Below, in pieces: positions 27,104 through 41,324 of a DNA stretch of 64,000 nt. This DNA is from Rummeliibacillus suwonensis (GTDB taxonomy: Bacteria; Bacillota; Bacilli; Bacillales_A; Planococcaceae). Within the stretch, counting starts at the first letter, position 1. Each line of letters begins with the position of its first letter. The notes under the pieces are model-generated. The model searched no databases. It was not told the origin of the DNA and worked only from the letters and a program-made list of their open reading frames with translations. Both the position numbers and the translations under genes were made by a program. Location: the NCBI RefSeq assembly GCF_007896435.1, contig NZ_VCBL01000003.1, forward strand, positions 158,144 to 222,143. Direction: 5' to 3'.

Positions 27104-30100
27104 TTGACAGGTCAACTAGTTCAGTACGGACAACACCGCCAGCGTAGAAGCTTTGCGCGTATTAAAGAGGTGCTAGAACTTCCGAATCTGATTGAGATTC
27201 AAACTGCATCTAACGAGTGGTTTCTTGAAGAAGGTTTGCGTGAAATGTTCCGTGACATTTCGCCGATTGAAGATTTTACAGGAAATCTATCACTGGAATT
27301 CGTCGACTACAATCTCGGAGAACCAAAATATGATGTCGATGAATGTAAACAACGTGATGTGACTTATGCAGCACCATTACGTGTAAAAGTACGTCTTCTT
27401 AACAAAGAAACAGAAGAAGTGAAAGAACAAGAAGTATTCATGGGCGATTTCCCGCTTATGACAGAAACTGGTACTTTCATTATCAACGGCGCAGAACGAG
27501 TTATTGTCTCACAATTAGTAAGATCACCAAGTGTATACTACCATGATAAAACAGATAAAAACGGTAAAAAAGGTTTTGGTGCAACAGTCATTCCTAACCG
27601 TGGTGCTTGGCTTGAATACGAAACAGATGCAAAAGATGTCGTTTATGTTCGTATCGACCGTACACGTAAATTACCGATCACAGTGCTTTTACGTGCATTA
27701 GGCTTCGCATCTGACCAAGAAATCATCGAATTAATCGGTGATAACGAATTTTTACGTAACACATTAGAAAAAGATAATACAGATAGCACAGAAAAAGCGC
27801 TATTAGAAATTTATGAACGTCTACGTCCTGGTGAACCACCAACAGTAGAAAGCGCAAAAAATCTGTTGTATTCTCGTTTCTTCGATCCAAAACGCTATGA
27901 TTTAGCCAATGTTGGTCGTTACAAAATGAACAAAAAGCTTCATATCAAAAATCGTCTATTCAACCAAACCATCGCTGAAACTTTAGCGGATCCTGAAACA
28001 GGCGAAATTTTAGTGGAAGCTGGAACATTAATCGATCGTCGTGTATTAGATCGTTTAATCCCATATTTAGAAAACGGTGTTGGCTTCAAAACGGTTTCTA
28101 AAGTTGGTGGCGTGCTTGAAGATGATATTCAACTTCAAGAAATTAAAATTTACGCTCCAAATGACGAATCACAAAAAATTATAAAAGTAATCAGTAATGC
28201 TTATGTTGCTGAAGAAGTGAAACATATCACTCCTGCTGATGTAGTAGCATCTGTCTCTTATTTCTTTAATTTGTTGTACGGTGTAGGAGGCACAGACGAT
28301 ATCGACCATTTAGGTAATCGTCGTCTACGCTCTGTAGGTGAACTTCTACAAAATCAATTCCGTATCGGGCTATCTCGTATGGAACGTGTCGTACGTGAAC
28401 GCATGTCTATCAATGATACGGCGTCTATCGTACCGCAACAATTAATCAATATTCGTCCAGTAATTGCAGCTATTAAAGAATTCTTTGGTAGTTCTCAATT
28501 GTCCCAATTCATGGACCAAACAAATCCGCTAGCCGAATTAACGCATAAACGTCGTCTATCAGCTCTAGGACCTGGTGGTTTAACACGTGAACGTGCTGGT
28601 TTTGAAGTACGTGATGTTCACTATTCTCACTATGGTCGTATGTGTCCGATTGAAACGCCAGAAGGTCCAAACATTGGTTTGATCAACTCACTTTCAAGTT
28701 ATGCGAAAGTGAACAAATTTGGTTTTATTGAAACACCATATCGACGTGTAGATCCTGAAACAGGTTGTTTAACGGATCATATTGATTATTTGACTGCAGA
28801 CGAAGAAGACAACTATGTAGTTGCTCAAGCAAACTCACCATTAAATCCTGATGGTTCTTTTACTGAAGAAGAAGTTGTTGGTCGTTTCCGTGGTGATAAC
28901 TCTGTATTCAAACGTGAAACAATCGACTACATGGATGTATCTCCAAAACAAGTAGTATCTGCGGCAACAGCATGTATCCCATTCTTAGAAAACGATGACT
29001 CAAACCGTGCTCTTATGGGTGCCAACATGCAACGGCAAGCAGTTCCTTTGTTAAATCCGGAAGCTCCATTCGTTGGTACTGGTATGGAACATGTAAATGC
29101 GCGTGACTCAGGTGCTGCAGTAGTTGCAAAATATGCAGGTATTGTTGAACACGTTGAAGCTCGTTCCATTCATGTGCGTCGTATTGAAGTCATTGATGGT
29201 AAAGAAGTAAAAGGCGATTTAACAAAATATAAATTACAAAAATTTGTACGTTCTAACCAAGGTACAAGTTACAACCAACGTCCATTAGTAAAAGTGGGCG
29301 AACGTGTTCAACCGCGTGATATTCTTGCAGATGGTCCTTCAATGGAACGCGGAGAATTAGCACTTGGTCGAAACGTAGTCGTAGCATTTATGACTTGGAA
29401 TGGCTATAACTATGAAGATGCCGTTATTATGAACGAACGCCTTGTGAAAAATGACGTTTATACTTCTGTCCATATCGAAGAATACGAATCTGAAGCTCGT
29501 GATACAAAGCTTGGACCTGAAGAAATTACTCGTGATATTCCAAATGTCGGAGAAGAAGCGTTACGTAACCTTGACGAACGTGGTATTATCCGCATTGGTG
29601 CTGAAGTAAATGATGGCGATATTTTAGTGGGTAAGGTAACTCCTAAAGGTGTGACCGAACTAACTGCTGAAGAACGTTTACTACATGCGATCTTTGGTGA
29701 AAAAGCTCGTGAAGTTCGTGATACTTCTTTACGTGTTCCTCACGGTGCTGGTGGTATTGTTCTTGATGTTAAAGTCTTCAATCGAGAAGATGGCGATGAA
29801 TTATCTCCTGGTGTTAACCAAATGGTTCGTGTCTATATTGTTCAAAAACGTAAAATCCGCGTTGGGGACAAAATGGCTGGACGTCATGGTAACAAAGGGG
29901 TAATCTCTCGTATCTTACCTGAAGAAGATATGCCATTCCTTCCAGATGGTACTCCAGTTGACATCATGTTAAATCCATTAGGTGTGCCATCTCGTATGAA
30001 TATCGGACAAGTTTTAGAGTTGCATTTAGGTATGGCTGCTCGTTACTTAGGAATTCATATGGCAACACCTGTATTCGATGGTGCTACAGATGAAGATGTA

Positions 30101-30655
30101 TGGAAAACGATGGAAGAAGCTGGCATGAATCGTGACGGTAAAACGATTCTTTATGATGGACGTACAGGTGAACCATTTGATAACCGTGTATCCGTCGGGG
30201 TTATGTATATGATCAAACTGGCTCACATGGTCGATGATAAACTTCATGCTCGTTCTACAGGTCCTTACTCACTCGTTACGCAACAACCGCTTGGTGGTAA
30301 AGCGCAATTCGGGGGACAACGTTTCGGTGAAATGGAAGTTTGGGCTCTTGAAGCATATGGTTCTGCTTATACGCTTCAAGAAATCTTAACTGTAAAATCC
30401 GATGACGTAGTAGGACGTGTGAAAACTTACGAAGCTATCGTTAAAGGTGAAAGCGTCCCCGAACCAGGTGTTCCGGAATCTTTCAAAGTATTAATCAAAG
30501 AACTTCAATCTTTAGGTTTAGATGTGAAAATGCTAACAATCAATGATGAAGAAATTGAATTACGTGATAGTGAGGATGACGATCTTCAACCAAATGATTC
30601 GTTTAATATTACTTCAAACAGTGATAAAGAAGCATCAGTAGTGTCTCCTGAATAA
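27104..30655 (+). CDS. rpoB: RNA polymerase beta subunit RpoB
   Basis: A 1183-aa catalytic subunit. The rifampicin region ([20 protein letters not shown] followed by [10 protein letters not shown]) has the drug-sensitive residues at every recognisable position. Further landmarks are [42 protein letters not shown] and [25 protein letters not shown] 27104 gives the start MTGQLVQYG as in B. subtilis and has GAGGGGTGA upstream; GTG 27095 overlaps that SD. Confidence 0.97.
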   Translation: MTGQLVQYGQHRQRRSFARIKEVLELPNLIEIQTASNEWFLEEGLREMFRDISPIEDFTGNLSLEFVDYNLGEPKYDVDECKQRDVTYAAPLRVKVRLLNKETEEVKEQEVFMGDFPLMTETGTFIINGAERVIVSQLVRSPSVYYHDKTDKNGKKGFGATVIPNRGAWLEYETDAKDVVYVRIDRTRKLPITVLLRALGFASDQEIIELIGDNEFLRNTLEKDNTDSTEKALLEIYERLRPGEPPTVESAKNLLYSRFFDPKRYDLANVGRYKMNKKLHIKNRLFNQTIAETLADPETGEILVEAGTLIDRRVLDRLIPYLENGVGFKTVSKVGGVLEDDIQLQEIKIYAPNDESQKIIKVISNAYVAEEVKHITPADVVASVSYFFNLLYGVGGTDDIDHLGNRRLRSVGELLQNQFRIGLSRMERVVRERMSINDTASIVPQQLINIRPVIAAIKEFFGSSQLSQFMDQTNPLAELTHKRRLSALGPGGLTRERAGFEVRDVHYSHYGRMCPIETPEGPNIGLINSLSSYAKVNKFGFIETPYRRVDPETGCLTDHIDYLTADEEDNYVVAQANSPLNPDGSFTEEEVVGRFRGDNSVFKRETIDYMDVSPKQVVSAATACIPFLENDDSNRALMGANMQRQAVPLLNPEAPFVGTGMEHVNARDSGAAVVAKYAGIVEHVEARSIHVRRIEVIDGKEVKGDLTKYKLQKFVRSNQGTSYNQRPLVKVGERVQPRDILADGPSMERGELALGRNVVVAFMTWNGYNYEDAVIMNERLVKNDVYTSVHIEEYESEARDTKLGPEEITRDIPNVGEEALRNLDERGIIRIGAEVNDGDILVGKVTPKGVTELTAEERLLHAIFGEKAREVRDTSLRVPHGAGGIVLDVKVFNREDGDELSPGVNQMVRVYIVQKRKIRVGDKMAGRHGNKGVISRILPEEDMPFLPDGTPVDIMLNPLGVPSRMNIGQVLELHLGMAARYLGIHMATPVFDGATDEDVWKTMEEAGMNRDGKTILYDGRTGEPFDNRVSVGVMYMIKLAHMVDDKLHARSTGPYSLVTQQPLGGKAQFGGQRFGEMEVWALEAYGSAYTLQEILTVKSDDVVGRVKTYEAIVKGESVPEPGVPESFKVLIKELQSLGLDVKMLTINDEEIELRDSEDDDLQPNDSFNITSNSDKEASVVSPE

Positions 30656-30785
30656 TTTATATTTGCAGTATTGGGGATGTTGGACAGATCATTTATGGGC
30701 TGTCCTCCTTCCTGTTTTATCAATAAATCAGTCGTCGAGCTAAGAAAAGTCATTTAAGACTTCATAATAAAGGGAGGTAGGCTCC

Positions 30786-33700
30786 TTGATAGACGTTAAT
30801 AATTTTGAGTATATGAAAATCGGTTTAGCTTCACCTGATAAAATTCGCTCATGGTCTTATGGAGAAGTCAAAAAACCAGAAACTATTAACTATCGTACAC
30901 TTAAACCAGAAAAAGACGGTTTGTTCTGCGAACGCATTTTCGGACCTACAAAGGACTGGGAATGTCATTGTGGTAAATACAAACGTGTACGCTATAAAGG
31001 CGTAGTTTGTGACCGTTGTGGTGTAGAAGTAACACGTGCAAAAGTGCGTCGTGAACGTATGGGCCATATTGAATTAGCTGCTCCAGTTTCACATATTTGG
31101 TACTTTAAAGGTATCCCAAGTCGTATGGGACTGATTTTAGATATGTCACCTCGTGCACTTGAAGAAGTAATCTACTTTGCTTCCTATGTAGTAATTGATC
31201 CAGCAGATACCTCGCTTGAGAAAAAACAATTGCTTACAGAAAAAGAATACCGTGCATATCGTGAAAAATATGGTAATACTTTTGAAGCAGCAATGGGTGC
31301 AGAAGCAATCAAACAATTACTTCAAGAAATTGATCTTGATAAAGAATCAGAAGCTCTTAAAGAGGAACTGAAAACTGCTCAAGGTCAACGTCGTACGCGT
31401 GCTATTAAACGATTAGAAGTTGTTGAATCATTCCACCACTCAGGTAATCGCCCTGAATGGATGATTTTAGATGTACTACCTGTAATTCCTCCAGAATTAC
31501 GCCCAATGGTGCAACTAGATGGTGGCCGTTTTGCAACATCCGATTTAAATGATTTGTATCGTCGTGTCATTAACCGTAACAATCGTTTAAAACGCCTTCT
31601 TGATCTTGGAGCACCTGGAATCATTGTTCAAAATGAAAAACGTATGCTTCAAGAAGCAGTAGATGCTTTAATCGATAATGGACGTCGTGGCCGACCAGTT
31701 ACTGGTCCTGGTAATCGTCCATTAAAATCTCTTTCACATATGTTAAAAGGGAAACAAGGTCGTTTCCGTCAAAACTTACTTGGTAAACGTGTTGACTATT
31801 CCGGTCGTTCTGTTATCGTAGTAGGTCCATATTTGAAAATGTACCAATGCGGTCTTCCAAAAGGTATGGCAATCGAGTTGTTTAAACCTTTCGTGATGAA
31901 AGAACTTGTTGAACGCGGTTTAGCGCACAACATTAAATCAGCAAAACGTAAAATTGAACGTATGCATCCAGAAGTATGGGATGTCCTTGAAGATATCATT
32001 AAGGAACACCCTGTATTACTAAATCGTGCACCGACTCTTCACAGACTTGGTATCCAAGCGTTTGAACCAACTTTGGTGGAAGGAAAAGCAATTCGCCTTC
32101 ACCCATTAGTATGTACAGCATATAATGCCGACTTCGATGGTGACCAAATGGCGGTTCACGTTCCATTATCAGCTGAAGCACAAGCTGAAGCACGTTTATT
32201 AATGCTTGCAGCACAAAACATTTTGAACCCTAAAGACGGTAAACCAGTTGTAACACCTTCTCAAGATATGGTATTAGGTAACTATTATTTAACACTTGAA
32301 CGTCAAGGTGCTGTTGGGGAAGGTACAATTTTCTTCGGACCAGAAGAATTAAATATTGCTTATCAAAATCACGAGGTACATTTGCATTCTCGGATCGCGA
32401 TCAAAGCTTCTTCTTTAAACAATAAAACATTTACTGAAGAACAAAACCAAAAGTTATTGATTACAACGGTAGGTAAAGTTATTTTCAATGAAATCCTTGA
32501 TGATGCTTTCCCATATATCAATGAGCCAACAACTGCAAACTTACAAAATGGAACACCAGATAAATATTTTGTTCCGACTACAACTAATGTGAAAGAACAC
32601 ATAGCTGCTCAAGAAATTATTAAACCATTTACGAAAAAATATCTAGGTAAAATCATTGCTGAAGTATTTGCTCGTTATCATATTACTGAAACATCTAAAA
32701 TGCTTGACCGTCTAAAAGATCTTGGTTTCCACTATTCTACTAAAGCCGGTATTTCAATTGGTATTTCAGATATCATCGTATTACCTGGTAAACAAGAAAT
32801 TTTGCATCATGCACAAGAACAAGTAGATAAAGTAATGAAGCAATTCCGTCGTGGTTTAATTACGGAAGAAGAACGATATGATCGTGTTATTTCATTCTGG
32901 AGTGCTGCAAAAGATGAAATCCAATCTAAATTGATGGACTCACTTCCTGCGGATAACCCAATCTTTATGATGAGTGACTCTGGTGCCCGTGGTAACGCAT
33001 CTAACTTCACTCAACTTGCTGGTATGCGTGGTCTGATGGCTAACCCGGCTGGTCGTATTATCGAACTTCCAATCAAATCTTCATTCCGTGAAGGTTTAAC
33101 GGTATTGGAATACTTTATCTCTACTCACGGTGCTCGTAAAGGTCTTGCCGATACAGCCCTTAAAACAGCCGATTCAGGTTATCTTACTCGTCGCTTAGTG
33201 GATGTTGCGCAAGATGTTATTGTTCGTGAAGATGATTGTGGTACTGACCGTGGTTTGACTATTACTTCTTTAAAAGAAGGAACAGAAATCATCGAAACAT
33301 TAGAAGAACGTGTTACTGGTCGTTATGCTAAGAAAACCATTCGCCATCCAGAAACGAATGAGGTAATTGTAGCTAGAGATGAATTGATCACACCAGAATT
33401 GGCTCGTCAAATCGCTGAAGCTGGTATCGAAGAAGTAACCATCCGCTCTGCATTTACATGTAATACAAAACATGGTGTATGTAAAAAATGTTATGGTATG
33501 AACTTAGCAACTGGTGACAAAGTTGAAGTGGGTGAAGCAGTTGGTATCATTGCTGCTCAATCTATCGGTGAACCAGGTACACAATTAACCATGCGTACAT
33601 TCCACCAAGGTGGTGTGGCAGGTGCCGATATCACTCAAGGTCTTCCACGTATTCAAGAAATTTTCGAATCACGTAACCCTAAAGGGCAAGCTGTCATCAC

Positions 33701-34388
33701 AGAAATTGCTGGGGTTGTATCTGAAATTGATGAAGTTCGCGAAGGTCAAAAAGAAATTACAGTTACAGGTGCAGTAGAAACTCGTAAATATTTGGCTCCT
33801 TACAATGCACGTTTAAAAGTACAAGTAAACGATGAAGTAAAACATGGTCAAATTCTTACAGAAGGTTCTATTGACCCTAAAGAATTATTGAAAGTAACAG
33901 ATGTTTCAACTGTAGAAGAATACTTATTAAAAGAAGTTCAAAAAGTATATCGTATGCAAGGGGTTGAAATTGGTGATAAGCACGTCGAAGTAATGGTTCG
34001 TCAAATGCTTCGTAAAGTGCGTGTTATCGAAGCTGGTGAAACAGAATTACTTCCAGGTACTTTACTTGATATCCACCAATTCTCTGAAGCAAATGCTGAA
34101 GCCGTACAGGAAGGAAAGATCCCTGCAACATGTCGTCCGGTTATCCTTGGTATTACAAAAGCTTCGCTTGAAACAGAATCATTCTTATCTGCTGCATCAT
34201 TCCAAGAAACAACACGTGTCCTAACAGACGCTGCAATTAAAGGTAAACGTGATGAATTACTTGGTCTTAAAGAAAATGTTATCTTAGGTAAACTTGTTCC
34301 AGCTGGTACAGGTATGCAACGTTATCGTCAAATTAAAATTGCAGAACCTAAAGAAGAAAAAACCGAAGAAACACTTGCTGCTGAGTAG
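30786..34388 (+). CDS. rpoC: RNA polymerase beta' subunit RpoC
   Basis: A 1200-aa catalytic subunit. The N-terminal zinc site is [20 protein letters not shown]. The active-site Mg2+ motif NADFDGD places aspartates at 449, 451 and 453. The second zinc site CGTDRG...[13 protein letters not shown] and the trigger-loop region [16 protein letters not shown] are intact. TTG 30786 follows GGGAGGTAG. A strong terminator follows. Confidence 0.97.
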   Translation: MIDVNNFEYMKIGLASPDKIRSWSYGEVKKPETINYRTLKPEKDGLFCERIFGPTKDWECHCGKYKRVRYKGVVCDRCGVEVTRAKVRRERMGHIELAAPVSHIWYFKGIPSRMGLILDMSPRALEEVIYFASYVVIDPADTSLEKKQLLTEKEYRAYREKYGNTFEAAMGAEAIKQLLQEIDLDKESEALKEELKTAQGQRRTRAIKRLEVVESFHHSGNRPEWMILDVLPVIPPELRPMVQLDGGRFATSDLNDLYRRVINRNNRLKRLLDLGAPGIIVQNEKRMLQEAVDALIDNGRRGRPVTGPGNRPLKSLSHMLKGKQGRFRQNLLGKRVDYSGRSVIVVGPYLKMYQCGLPKGMAIELFKPFVMKELVERGLAHNIKSAKRKIERMHPEVWDVLEDIIKEHPVLLNRAPTLHRLGIQAFEPTLVEGKAIRLHPLVCTAYNADFDGDQMAVHVPLSAEAQAEARLLMLAAQNILNPKDGKPVVTPSQDMVLGNYYLTLERQGAVGEGTIFFGPEELNIAYQNHEVHLHSRIAIKASSLNNKTFTEEQNQKLLITTVGKVIFNEILDDAFPYINEPTTANLQNGTPDKYFVPTTTNVKEHIAAQEIIKPFTKKYLGKIIAEVFARYHITETSKMLDRLKDLGFHYSTKAGISIGISDIIVLPGKQEILHHAQEQVDKVMKQFRRGLITEEERYDRVISFWSAAKDEIQSKLMDSLPADNPIFMMSDSGARGNASNFTQLAGMRGLMANPAGRIIELPIKSSFREGLTVLEYFISTHGARKGLADTALKTADSGYLTRRLVDVAQDVIVREDDCGTDRGLTITSLKEGTEIIETLEERVTGRYAKKTIRHPETNEVIVARDELITPELARQIAEAGIEEVTIRSAFTCNTKHGVCKKCYGMNLATGDKVEVGEAVGIIAAQSIGEPGTQLTMRTFHQGGVAGADITQGLPRIQEIFESRNPKGQAVITEIAGVVSEIDEVREGQKEITVTGAVETRKYLAPYNARLKVQVNDEVKHGQILTEGSIDPKELLKVTDVSTVEEYLLKEVQKVYRMQGVEIGDKHVEVMVRQMLRKVRVIEAGETELLPGTLLDIHQFSEANAEAVQEGKIPATCRPVILGITKASLETESFLSAASFQETTRVLTDAAIKGKRDELLGLKENVILGKLVPAGTGMQRYRQIKIAEPKEEKTEETLAAE

Positions 34389-34397
34389 TAGTTAAAC

Positions 34398-34439
34398 TTT
34401 CAAGGAGAAGCTAATCACTTCTCCTTGAAAAATTTTTTC
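34398..34439 (+). terminator. Strong intrinsic terminator after rpoC
   Basis: Perfect 13-bp stem TTTCAAGGAGAAG/CTTCTCCTTGAAA, 7-nt loop, T-tract at 34433. Confidence 0.93.
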
Positions 34440-34475
34440 AAATCATTTATTGACTTTAAGCACTGAATAAAATTA

Positions 34476-34504
34476 TTGACAATGGTCAATATGAATGGTA
34501 TTAT
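34476..34504 (+). promoter_or_regulatory. Sigma-A promoter of rplGB-rpsL-rpsG-fusA
   Basis: TTGACA (34476-34481), 17-bp spacer, TATTAT (34499-34504). Confidence 0.85.
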
Positions 34505-34550
34505 ATTTCAGGTTGATAGTTGATTGTCTATCATTTCGGAGGATATGCAA

Positions 34551-34799
34551 ATGTCTTATGAAAAAGTCAAACAGGCTACCAAAACAATCGTTGGTATGAA
34601 ACAAACAGTTAAAGCATTACAGACTGGTCATGTTACTGAAGTTTTCGTTGCTCTAGATGCAGACGTTCGAATGACCAAGCGCGCAGTGCAATTAGCACAA
34701 AATAAGGGCATTCCCGTCGTATTAGTAGACTCGAAAAGAGAACTCGGTAGAGCCTGCGGAATTCATGTAGATGCTGCAGTTTGTGCGATCGCTGAATAA
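34551..34799 (+). CDS. rplGB: L7Ae-family K-turn RNA-binding protein YbxF/RplGB
   Basis: An 82-aa protein with the L7Ae fold (VGMKQTVKALQTGHVTEVFVALDADVRM, GIPVVLVDSKRELGRACGI), known to bind K-turn RNA. ATG 34551 lies 8 nt after GGAGG; ATG 34545 is too close to the SD. Its position between rpoC and rpsL is conserved in Bacillales. Confidence 0.92.
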   Translation: MSYEKVKQATKTIVGMKQTVKALQTGHVTEVFVALDADVRMTKRAVQLAQNKGIPVVLVDSKRELGRACGIHVDAAVCAIAE

Positions 34800-34898
34800 C
34801 AGTTTTTGCGATGATTACGCAAAGGCTTTGTTTTTTGCCTTAAAATGAACCACCTGGATGTGTGGATTTAAGAATTATGATGAAGGGAGGAAAAATCG

Positions 34899-35318
34899 AT
34901 GCCTACAATTAACCAATTAGTACGTAAGCCTCGCCAATCCAAAAGTAAAAAATCAAAATCACCAGCATTGAACAAAAGCTATAACAGCTTTGCAAAATCA
35001 TTGACTGATGTTAACTCACCACAAAAACGCGGTGTTTGTACACGTGTTGGTACAATGACTCCTAAAAAACCAAACTCAGCATTACGTAAATATGCTCGTG
35101 TGCGTTTAACAAACCAAATCGAAGTGAATGCTTACATTCCTGGTGAAGGTCATAACCTACAAGAACACAGTGTTGTTCTTATTCGTGGTGGTCGTGTAAA
35201 AGACTTACCAGGGGTACGTTATCACGTTGTACGTGGTGCATTGGATACTGCTGCTGTAAACGGTCGTATGCAATCTCGTTCTTTATATGGTGCTAAAAAA
35301 CCAAAAGAAAAAAAATAA
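34899..35318 (+). CDS. rpsL: 30S ribosomal protein S12
   Basis: A 139-aa decoding-centre protein. [11 protein letters not shown] and [26 protein letters not shown] are intact and carry the streptomycin-sensitive lysines. SD AAGGGAGG. Confidence 0.97.
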   Translation: MPTINQLVRKPRQSKSKKSKSPALNKSYNSFAKSLTDVNSPQKRGVCTRVGTMTPKKPNSALRKYARVRLTNQIEVNAYIPGEGHNLQEHSVVLIRGGRVKDLPGVRYHVVRGALDTAAVNGRMQSRSLYGAKKPKEKK

Positions 35319-35353
35319 TGAAAAAAAGTTTTTAACTGAAAGGAGGAAAACAA

Positions 35354-35824
35354 ATGCCTCGTAAAGGTCCTGTTTCCAAACGTGACGTGTTACCAGATCC
35401 AATTTATAATTCAAAACTAGTAACTCGTTTAATCAATAAAATGATGGTAGATGGTAAAAGAGGTACTTCTCAAAAAATCTTATACGGAGCTTTTGAATTA
35501 GTCAAAGAACGCTCAGGTAAAGATCCACTAGAAGTATTCGATGCTGCATTAAACAATGTGATGCCAGTTCTTGAAGTTCGTGCTCGCCGTGTAGGTGGTG
35601 CCAACTATCAAGTACCAGTAGAAGTACGTCCAGAACGTCGTACAACACTTGGTCTTCGTTACCTAGTAAATTATTCTCGTCTTCGTGGTGAAAAAACGAT
35701 GGAAGAACGTTTAGCTAACGAAATCCTAGATGCTTCTAACAATACTGGTGCATCCGTTAAAAAACGCGAAGATATGCACAAAATGGCAGAAGCAAACAAA
35801 GCGTTCGCTCACTACCGTTGGTAA
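35354..35824 (+). CDS. rpsG: 30S ribosomal protein S7
   Basis: A 156-aa 16S rRNA 3'-major-domain assembly protein: [47 protein letters not shown], and [20 protein letters not shown] at the C-terminus. AAGGAGG before ATG. Confidence 0.97.
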   Translation: MPRKGPVSKRDVLPDPIYNSKLVTRLINKMMVDGKRGTSQKILYGAFELVKERSGKDPLEVFDAALNNVMPVLEVRARRVGGANYQVPVEVRPERRTTLGLRYLVNYSRLRGEKTMEERLANEILDASNNTGASVKKREDMHKMAEANKAFAHYRW

Positions 35825-35866
35825 TCGCAATTTAATCTTAATCCATTATGGAAGGAGAAAGACAGC

Positions 35867-37948
35867 ATGGCTAGAGAGTTCTCTCTTGAGAAAACTCGTA
35901 ATATAGGAATCATGGCTCATATTGATGCTGGTAAAACAACAACAACTGAGCGTATCCTTTATTACACTGGTAAGATTCACAAAATTGGTGAAACTCATGA
36001 AGGTGCTTCTCAAATGGACTGGATGGAGCAAGAACAAGAACGTGGTATTACAATCACTTCTGCTGCTACAACAGCTCAATGGAAAGGTCACCGAGTTAAC
36101 ATCATCGACACACCAGGACACGTAGACTTCACTGTTGAAGTTGAACGTTCTCTTCGCGTACTTGATGGTGCTGTTACTGTACTTGATGCACAATCAGGTG
36201 TAGAACCACAAACTGAAACTGTATGGCGTCAAGCTACAACATACGGCGTACCACGTATCGTATTTGTTAACAAAATGGATAAAATCGGTGCCGACTTCTT
36301 ATATTCTGTAAAAACTTTGCATGAACGTTTAGAAGCCAATGCTCACCCAATCCAATTACCAATTGGTGCTGAAGATGAATTCCACGCAATCATCGACCTT
36401 GTAGAAATGAATACAACATTCTACAAAGAAGGCGATGATGGTTCTCACGCTGAAATTGGTGAAATTCCAGAAGAATACAAAGCACAAGCACAAGAATATC
36501 ATGAAAAGTTAATTGAAGCGGTTGCTGAACTAGACGAAGATTTGATGGAAAAATACTTCTCTGGTGAAGAAATTACAAAAGAAGAATTAAAAGCTGCTAT
36601 TCGTAAAGCTACTTTATCAGTAGAATTCTTCCCTGTAACTTGTGGTACTGCATTCAAAAACAAAGGTGTTCAATTAATGCTAGATGCTGTAATTGATTAT
36701 CTACCAGCTCCAACTGACGTAGCTTCTATCAAAGGTACTTCAGTGGACGGTGACGAAGAAATCGTACGTCATTCTTCAGATGAAGAACCATTTGCTGCAT
36801 TAGCATTCAAAGTTATGACTGACCCTTATGTTGGTAAATTAACTTTCTTCCGTGTGTACTCTGGTGTTCTTGAATCAGGTTCATACGTACAAAACTCTAC
36901 AAAAGGTAAACGTGAACGTGTAGGTCGTATCCTACAAATGCACGCTAACCACCGTGAAGAAATCGACAAAGTATACGCAGGAGATATTGCTGCTGCTGTC
37001 GGCTTAAAAGCAACTACTACTGGTGACACCCTATGTGATGAAAATAATTTAGTTATTCTTGAATCTATGGAATTCCCAGAACCAGTTATTTCTTTATCTG
37101 TAGAACCAAAATCAAAAGCTGACCAAGATAAAATGGGGCAAGCTTTACAAAAATTACAAGAAGAAGACCCTACTTTCCGTGCACATACGGATACTGAAAC
37201 TGGTCAAACCATCATCTCTGGTATGGGTGAACTTCACTTAGATATCATCGTTGATCGTATGAAACGTGAATTCAAAGTTGAAGCTAACGTAGGTGCTCCA
37301 CAAGTATCCTATCGTGAAACATTCCGCACTGGTGCCCAAGTTGAAGGTAAATTCGTACGTCAATCTGGTGGTCGTGGTCAATATGGTCACGTTTGGATCG
37401 AGTTTGAACCAAACGAAACAGGTAAAGGCTTCGAGTTTGAAAATGGAATCGTTGGTGGGGTAGTTCCTCGTGAATATGTGCCAGCTGTAGAAGCAGGTCT
37501 TAAAGACGCTTTACAAAATGGTGTACTTGCCGGATTCCCAGTAATCGACGTAAAAGCAAAATTATTCGATGGTTCTTACCATGATGTCGATTCAAATGAA
37601 ATGGCATTTAAAGTGGCTGCTTCACTAGCAGTTAAAAATGCAGTTTCTAAATGTAACCCAGTTCTATTAGAACCAGTTATGAAAGTAGAAGTTGTAATGC
37701 CAGAAGAATATCTTGGTGATATTATGGGTAACATCACTTCTCGCCGTGGTCGCGTAGAAGGTATGGAAGCTCGCGGTAACGCTCAAGTTGTTCGTGCAAT
37801 GGTTCCACTTGCTGAAATGTTTGGTTATGCAACAACTTTACGTTCAGCTACACAAGGTCGCGGTACTTTCTCAATGGTGTTTGACCATTATGAAGAAGTT
37901 CCAAAATCTATTAGTGAAGAAATCATTAAACAAAACAAAGGTGAATAA
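35867..37948 (+). CDS. fusA: Elongation factor G
   Basis: A 693-aa translocase GTPase. G1 [13 protein letters not shown]2 region [13 protein letters not shown]3 DTPGHVDF, G4 NKMDK; domain IV contains [22 protein letters not shown]. Followed by a 146-nt gap before tuf with no clear terminator, so tuf is probably partly cotranscribed. Confidence 0.97.
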   Translation: MAREFSLEKTRNIGIMAHIDAGKTTTTERILYYTGKIHKIGETHEGASQMDWMEQEQERGITITSAATTAQWKGHRVNIIDTPGHVDFTVEVERSLRVLDGAVTVLDAQSGVEPQTETVWRQATTYGVPRIVFVNKMDKIGADFLYSVKTLHERLEANAHPIQLPIGAEDEFHAIIDLVEMNTTFYKEGDDGSHAEIGEIPEEYKAQAQEYHEKLIEAVAELDEDLMEKYFSGEEITKEELKAAIRKATLSVEFFPVTCGTAFKNKGVQLMLDAVIDYLPAPTDVASIKGTSVDGDEEIVRHSSDEEPFAALAFKVMTDPYVGKLTFFRVYSGVLESGSYVQNSTKGKRERVGRILQMHANHREEIDKVYAGDIAAAVGLKATTTGDTLCDENNLVILESMEFPEPVISLSVEPKSKADQDKMGQALQKLQEEDPTFRAHTDTETGQTIISGMGELHLDIIVDRMKREFKVEANVGAPQVSYRETFRTGAQVEGKFVRQSGGRGQYGHVWIEFEPNETGKGFEFENGIVGGVVPREYVPAVEAGLKDALQNGVLAGFPVIDVKAKLFDGSYHDVDSNEMAFKVAASLAVKNAVSKCNPVLLEPVMKVEVVMPEEYLGDIMGNITSRRGRVEGMEARGNAQVVRAMVPLAEMFGYATTLRSATQGRGTFSMVFDHYEEVPKSISEEIIKQNKGE

Positions 37949-38094
37949 GATTCCATCATTTTTTGATTGAATTTTACCTACTTATCAAGTATAAATAACA
38001 TGTAAGCTATGTCATCTTTAAGAAGTAGGCCTCTATTTCTTGAAGGTGCATAAGCTATAAATCAAAACTTAAAACACTGAGGAGGCAATTTAAA

Positions 38095-39282
38095 ATGGCT
38101 AAAGAAAAATTCGATCGTTCTAAAACACATTGTAATATTGGTACAATTGGACACGTTGACCATGGTAAAACTACTTTAACTGCTGCAATCGCTACAGTTC
38201 TTTCTAAAAAATTAGGTGGAGAAGCTAAATCTTACGATCAAATCGATAACGCTCCTGAAGAAAAGGAACGCGGTATCACTATCAATACTTCTCACATTGA
38301 ATATGAAACTGAAAAACGTCACTATGCTCACGTTGACTGCCCAGGACACGCTGACTATGTTAAAAACATGATCACTGGTGCTGCTCAAATGGATGGTGCG
38401 ATCCTAGTAGTATCTGCTGCTGATGGTCCAATGCCACAAACTCGTGAACATATTCTTTTATCACGCAACGTTGGTGTACCTTACATCGTAGTATTCTTAA
38501 ACAAATGTGATATGGTAGACGATGAAGAATTACTAGAATTAGTTGAAATGGAAGTACGTGACCTATTATCTGAATATGGTTTCCCTGGCGATGATGTTCC
38601 AGTCATCAAAGGTTCTGCTCTTAAAGCTCTTGAAGGAGATCCAAAATGGGAAGAAAAAATCGTTGAATTGATGGACGCTGTTGACGAATATATCCCAACT
38701 CCAGAACGTCAAACTGATAAACCATTCATGATGCCAGTTGAAGATGTATTCTCTATTACTGGTCGTGGTACAGTTGCTACTGGTCGTGTAGAACGCGGTC
38801 AATTAAAAGTTGGTGACGTAGTTGAAATCGTAGGTATTTCAGAAGATACTAAACAAACAACTGTAACTGGTGTTGAAATGTTCCGTAAATTATTAGACTA
38901 TGCTGAAGCAGGCGATAACATCGGTGCTTTATTACGTGGTGTTGCTCGTGAAGACATTCAACGTGGACAAGTATTAGCTAAACCAGGTTCAATCACTCCA
39001 CATACTAAATTTACAGCTGAAGTTTATGTATTATCAAAAGAAGAAGGTGGCCGTCATACTCCATTCTTCTCTAACTACCGCCCACAATTCTATTTCCGTA
39101 CAACTGATGTAACTGGTGTTATCACTTTACCAGAAGGTACTGAAATGGTAATGCCTGGCGATAACACTAAAATGAATATCGAATTGATTCACCCAATCGC
39201 TATTGAAGAAGGTACACGTTTCTCAATCCGTGAAGGTGGCCGTACAGTAGGTTCAGGTGTCGTATCAGCTATCGAAAAATAA
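38095..39282 (+). CDS. tuf: Elongation factor Tu
   Basis: A 395-aa GTPase delivering aminoacyl-tRNA. G1 [11 protein letters not shown], switch [17 protein letters not shown]3 [14 protein letters not shown]4 [18 protein letters not shown] good terminator follows. Confidence 0.98.
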   Translation: MAKEKFDRSKTHCNIGTIGHVDHGKTTLTAAIATVLSKKLGGEAKSYDQIDNAPEEKERGITINTSHIEYETEKRHYAHVDCPGHADYVKNMITGAAQMDGAILVVSAADGPMPQTREHILLSRNVGVPYIVVFLNKCDMVDDEELLELVEMEVRDLLSEYGFPGDDVPVIKGSALKALEGDPKWEEKIVELMDAVDEYIPTPERQTDKPFMMPVEDVFSITGRGTVATGRVERGQLKVGDVVEIVGISEDTKQTTVTGVEMFRKLLDYAEAGDNIGALLRGVAREDIQRGQVLAKPGSITPHTKFTAEVYVLSKEEGGRHTPFFSNYRPQFYFRTTDVTGVITLPEGTEMVMPGDNTKMNIELIHPIAIEEGTRFSIREGGRTVGSGVVSAIEK

Positions 39283-39314
39283 TTTTAGATAACAATCGAT
39301 CATTATTTTTTATA

Positions 39315-39347
39315 AAGTCATCCCGAGTGCACACGGGATGGCTTTTT
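39315..39347 (+). terminator. Intrinsic terminator after tuf
   Basis: AGTCATCCCG/CGGGATGGCT stem, 8-nt loop, T5. Confidence 0.9.
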
Positions 39348-39430
39348 GTATGTTCAAAATAAGTTATTCCATCAATAATTTTTCAGAAGATTTTCGAAAA
39401 AATGTATGACGAAAAAAGAATATAAAATCA

Positions 39431-39459
39431 TTGTCAAAATCAATAATATTTAATATACT
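39431..39459 (+). promoter_or_regulatory. Sigma-A promoter P1 of the S10 operon
   Basis: TTGTCA (39431-39436), 17-bp spacer, TATACT (39454-39459). Confidence 0.7.
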
Positions 39460-39533
39460 GAGAAACGTGAAAACAGAGCATTAAAGAAGAGTCAAGAAAA
39501 TCTCCAACATTGAAAAGAATATAGTGAAATTCC

Positions 39534-39562
39534 TTGCTTATTCATTATGATATGTGTATAAT
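39534..39562 (+). promoter_or_regulatory. Sigma-A promoter P2 of the S10 operon
   Basis: TTGCTT (39534-39539), 17-bp spacer, perfect TATAAT (39557-39562). Confidence 0.75.
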
Positions 39563-39567
39563 GATAA

Positions 39568-39999
<432 letters not shown>

Positions 40000-40044
40000 T
40001 GGTAAAGTAAAATAAAATGATAAAATCCACAGGAGGTGTGACGA

Positions 40045-40674
40045 ATGACCAAAGGAATCTTAGGTAGAAAAATCGGTATGACGCAAGTTTTTGCTGAGAA
40101 TGGTGATTTGATCCCTGTAACTGTTATTGAAGCTGCTCCAAACGTAGTACTTCAAAAGAAAACAGTTGAAACAGACGGCTACGAAGCAGTCCAAATCGGT
40201 TTCGATGATAAACGTGAAAAACTTTCAAACAAACCTGAAAAAGGGCATGTAGCTAAAGCAAACACTACTCCTAAGCGCTTCATCCGCGAAATTCGCGATG
40301 TAAACTTAGCTGAGTACGAAGTTGGTCAAGAAGTCAAAGTTGAAATTTTCGCAGAAGGCGATGTAGTAGATGTAACAGGTGTTACGAAAGGTAAAGGTTT
40401 CCAAGGTGTTATCAAACGCCACGGACAATCTCGTGGACCTATGGCTCATGGTTCTCGCTATCACCGTCGTCCTGGTTCAATGGGACCAGTTGCTCCAAAC
40501 CGCGTATTTAAACAAAAAAGATTACCTGGTCAAATGGGTGGCAACACAGTAACAATTCAAAACTTAACAATTGTTAAAATTGATGCTGAACGTAATTTGC
40601 TACTTATTAAAGGTAATGTTCCTGGTTCTCGTAAAGCATTAGTGACAGTTAAAACTGCTATTAAATCTAACTAA
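40045..40674 (+). CDS. rplC: 50S ribosomal protein L3
   Basis: A 209-aa protein: [18 protein letters not shown] at the N-terminus and the central extension [22 protein letters not shown] reaching toward the peptidyl-transferase centre. SD AGGAGGTG. Confidence 0.97.
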   Translation: MTKGILGRKIGMTQVFAENGDLIPVTVIEAAPNVVLQKKTVETDGYEAVQIGFDDKREKLSNKPEKGHVAKANTTPKRFIREIRDVNLAEYEVGQEVKVEIFAEGDVVDVTGVTKGKGFQGVIKRHGQSRGPMAHGSRYHRRPGSMGPVAPNRVFKQKRLPGQMGGNTVTIQNLTIVKIDAERNLLLIKGNVPGSRKALVTVKTAIKSN

Positions 40675-40700
40675 TTTTTCGAAGAAAGGAGGAAACAGGA

Positions 40701-41324
40701 ATGACAAAAGTTAACGTACTTAGTCAAACAGGTTCTTCTGTAGGTGAAATCGATTTAAATGATGCAATCTTTGGAATTGAACCAAATCAATCAGTATTAT
40801 TTGACGCTGTAATCGCTCAACGCGCTTCACTACGTCAAGGTACACATAAAGTTAAAAACCGTTCAGAAGTTGCTGGTGGTGGTCGTAAACCATGGCGTCA
40901 AAAAGGTACAGGTCGTGCTCGCCAAGGTTCTATCCGTTCTCCACAATGGCGTGGCGGTGGTACTGTATTCGGTCCTACACCTCGTAGCTACAGCTATAAA
41001 CTTCCTAAAAAAGTTCGTCGCTTAGCTCTTAAATCAGCACTATCTTCTAAAGTTGCTGAAACAAATTTCGTAGTTTTAGATGCTCTTAAATTAGAAGCAC
41101 CAAAAACGAAAGAATTCGTGAAAGTTCTTACTGATCTTTCTATCGAATCTAAAGCATTATTTGTAACTGCTGACCTTGATGAAAATGTAGCATTATCTGC
41201 TCGTAACATCCCAGGTGTAACAGTTCTAACTGCTGCTGGAATCAACGTTCTTGATCTTGTAGGTCATGATAAAGTTGTATTCACTCAAGCAGCTGTACAA
41301 AAAGTTGAGGAGGTGCTTGGTTAA
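40701..41324 (+). CDS. rplD: 50S ribosomal protein L4
   Basis: A 207-aa protein with the exit-tunnel loop region [20 protein letters not shown]. The stop codon shares one base with the rplW start (TAATG). Confidence 0.97.
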   Translation: MTKVNVLSQTGSSVGEIDLNDAIFGIEPNQSVLFDAVIAQRASLRQGTHKVKNRSEVAGGGRKPWRQKGTGRARQGSIRSPQWRGGGTVFGPTPRSYSYKLPKKVRRLALKSALSSKVAETNFVVLDALKLEAPKTKEFVKVLTDLSIESKALFVTADLDENVALSARNIPGVTVLTAAGINVLDLVGHDKVVFTQAAVQKVEEVLG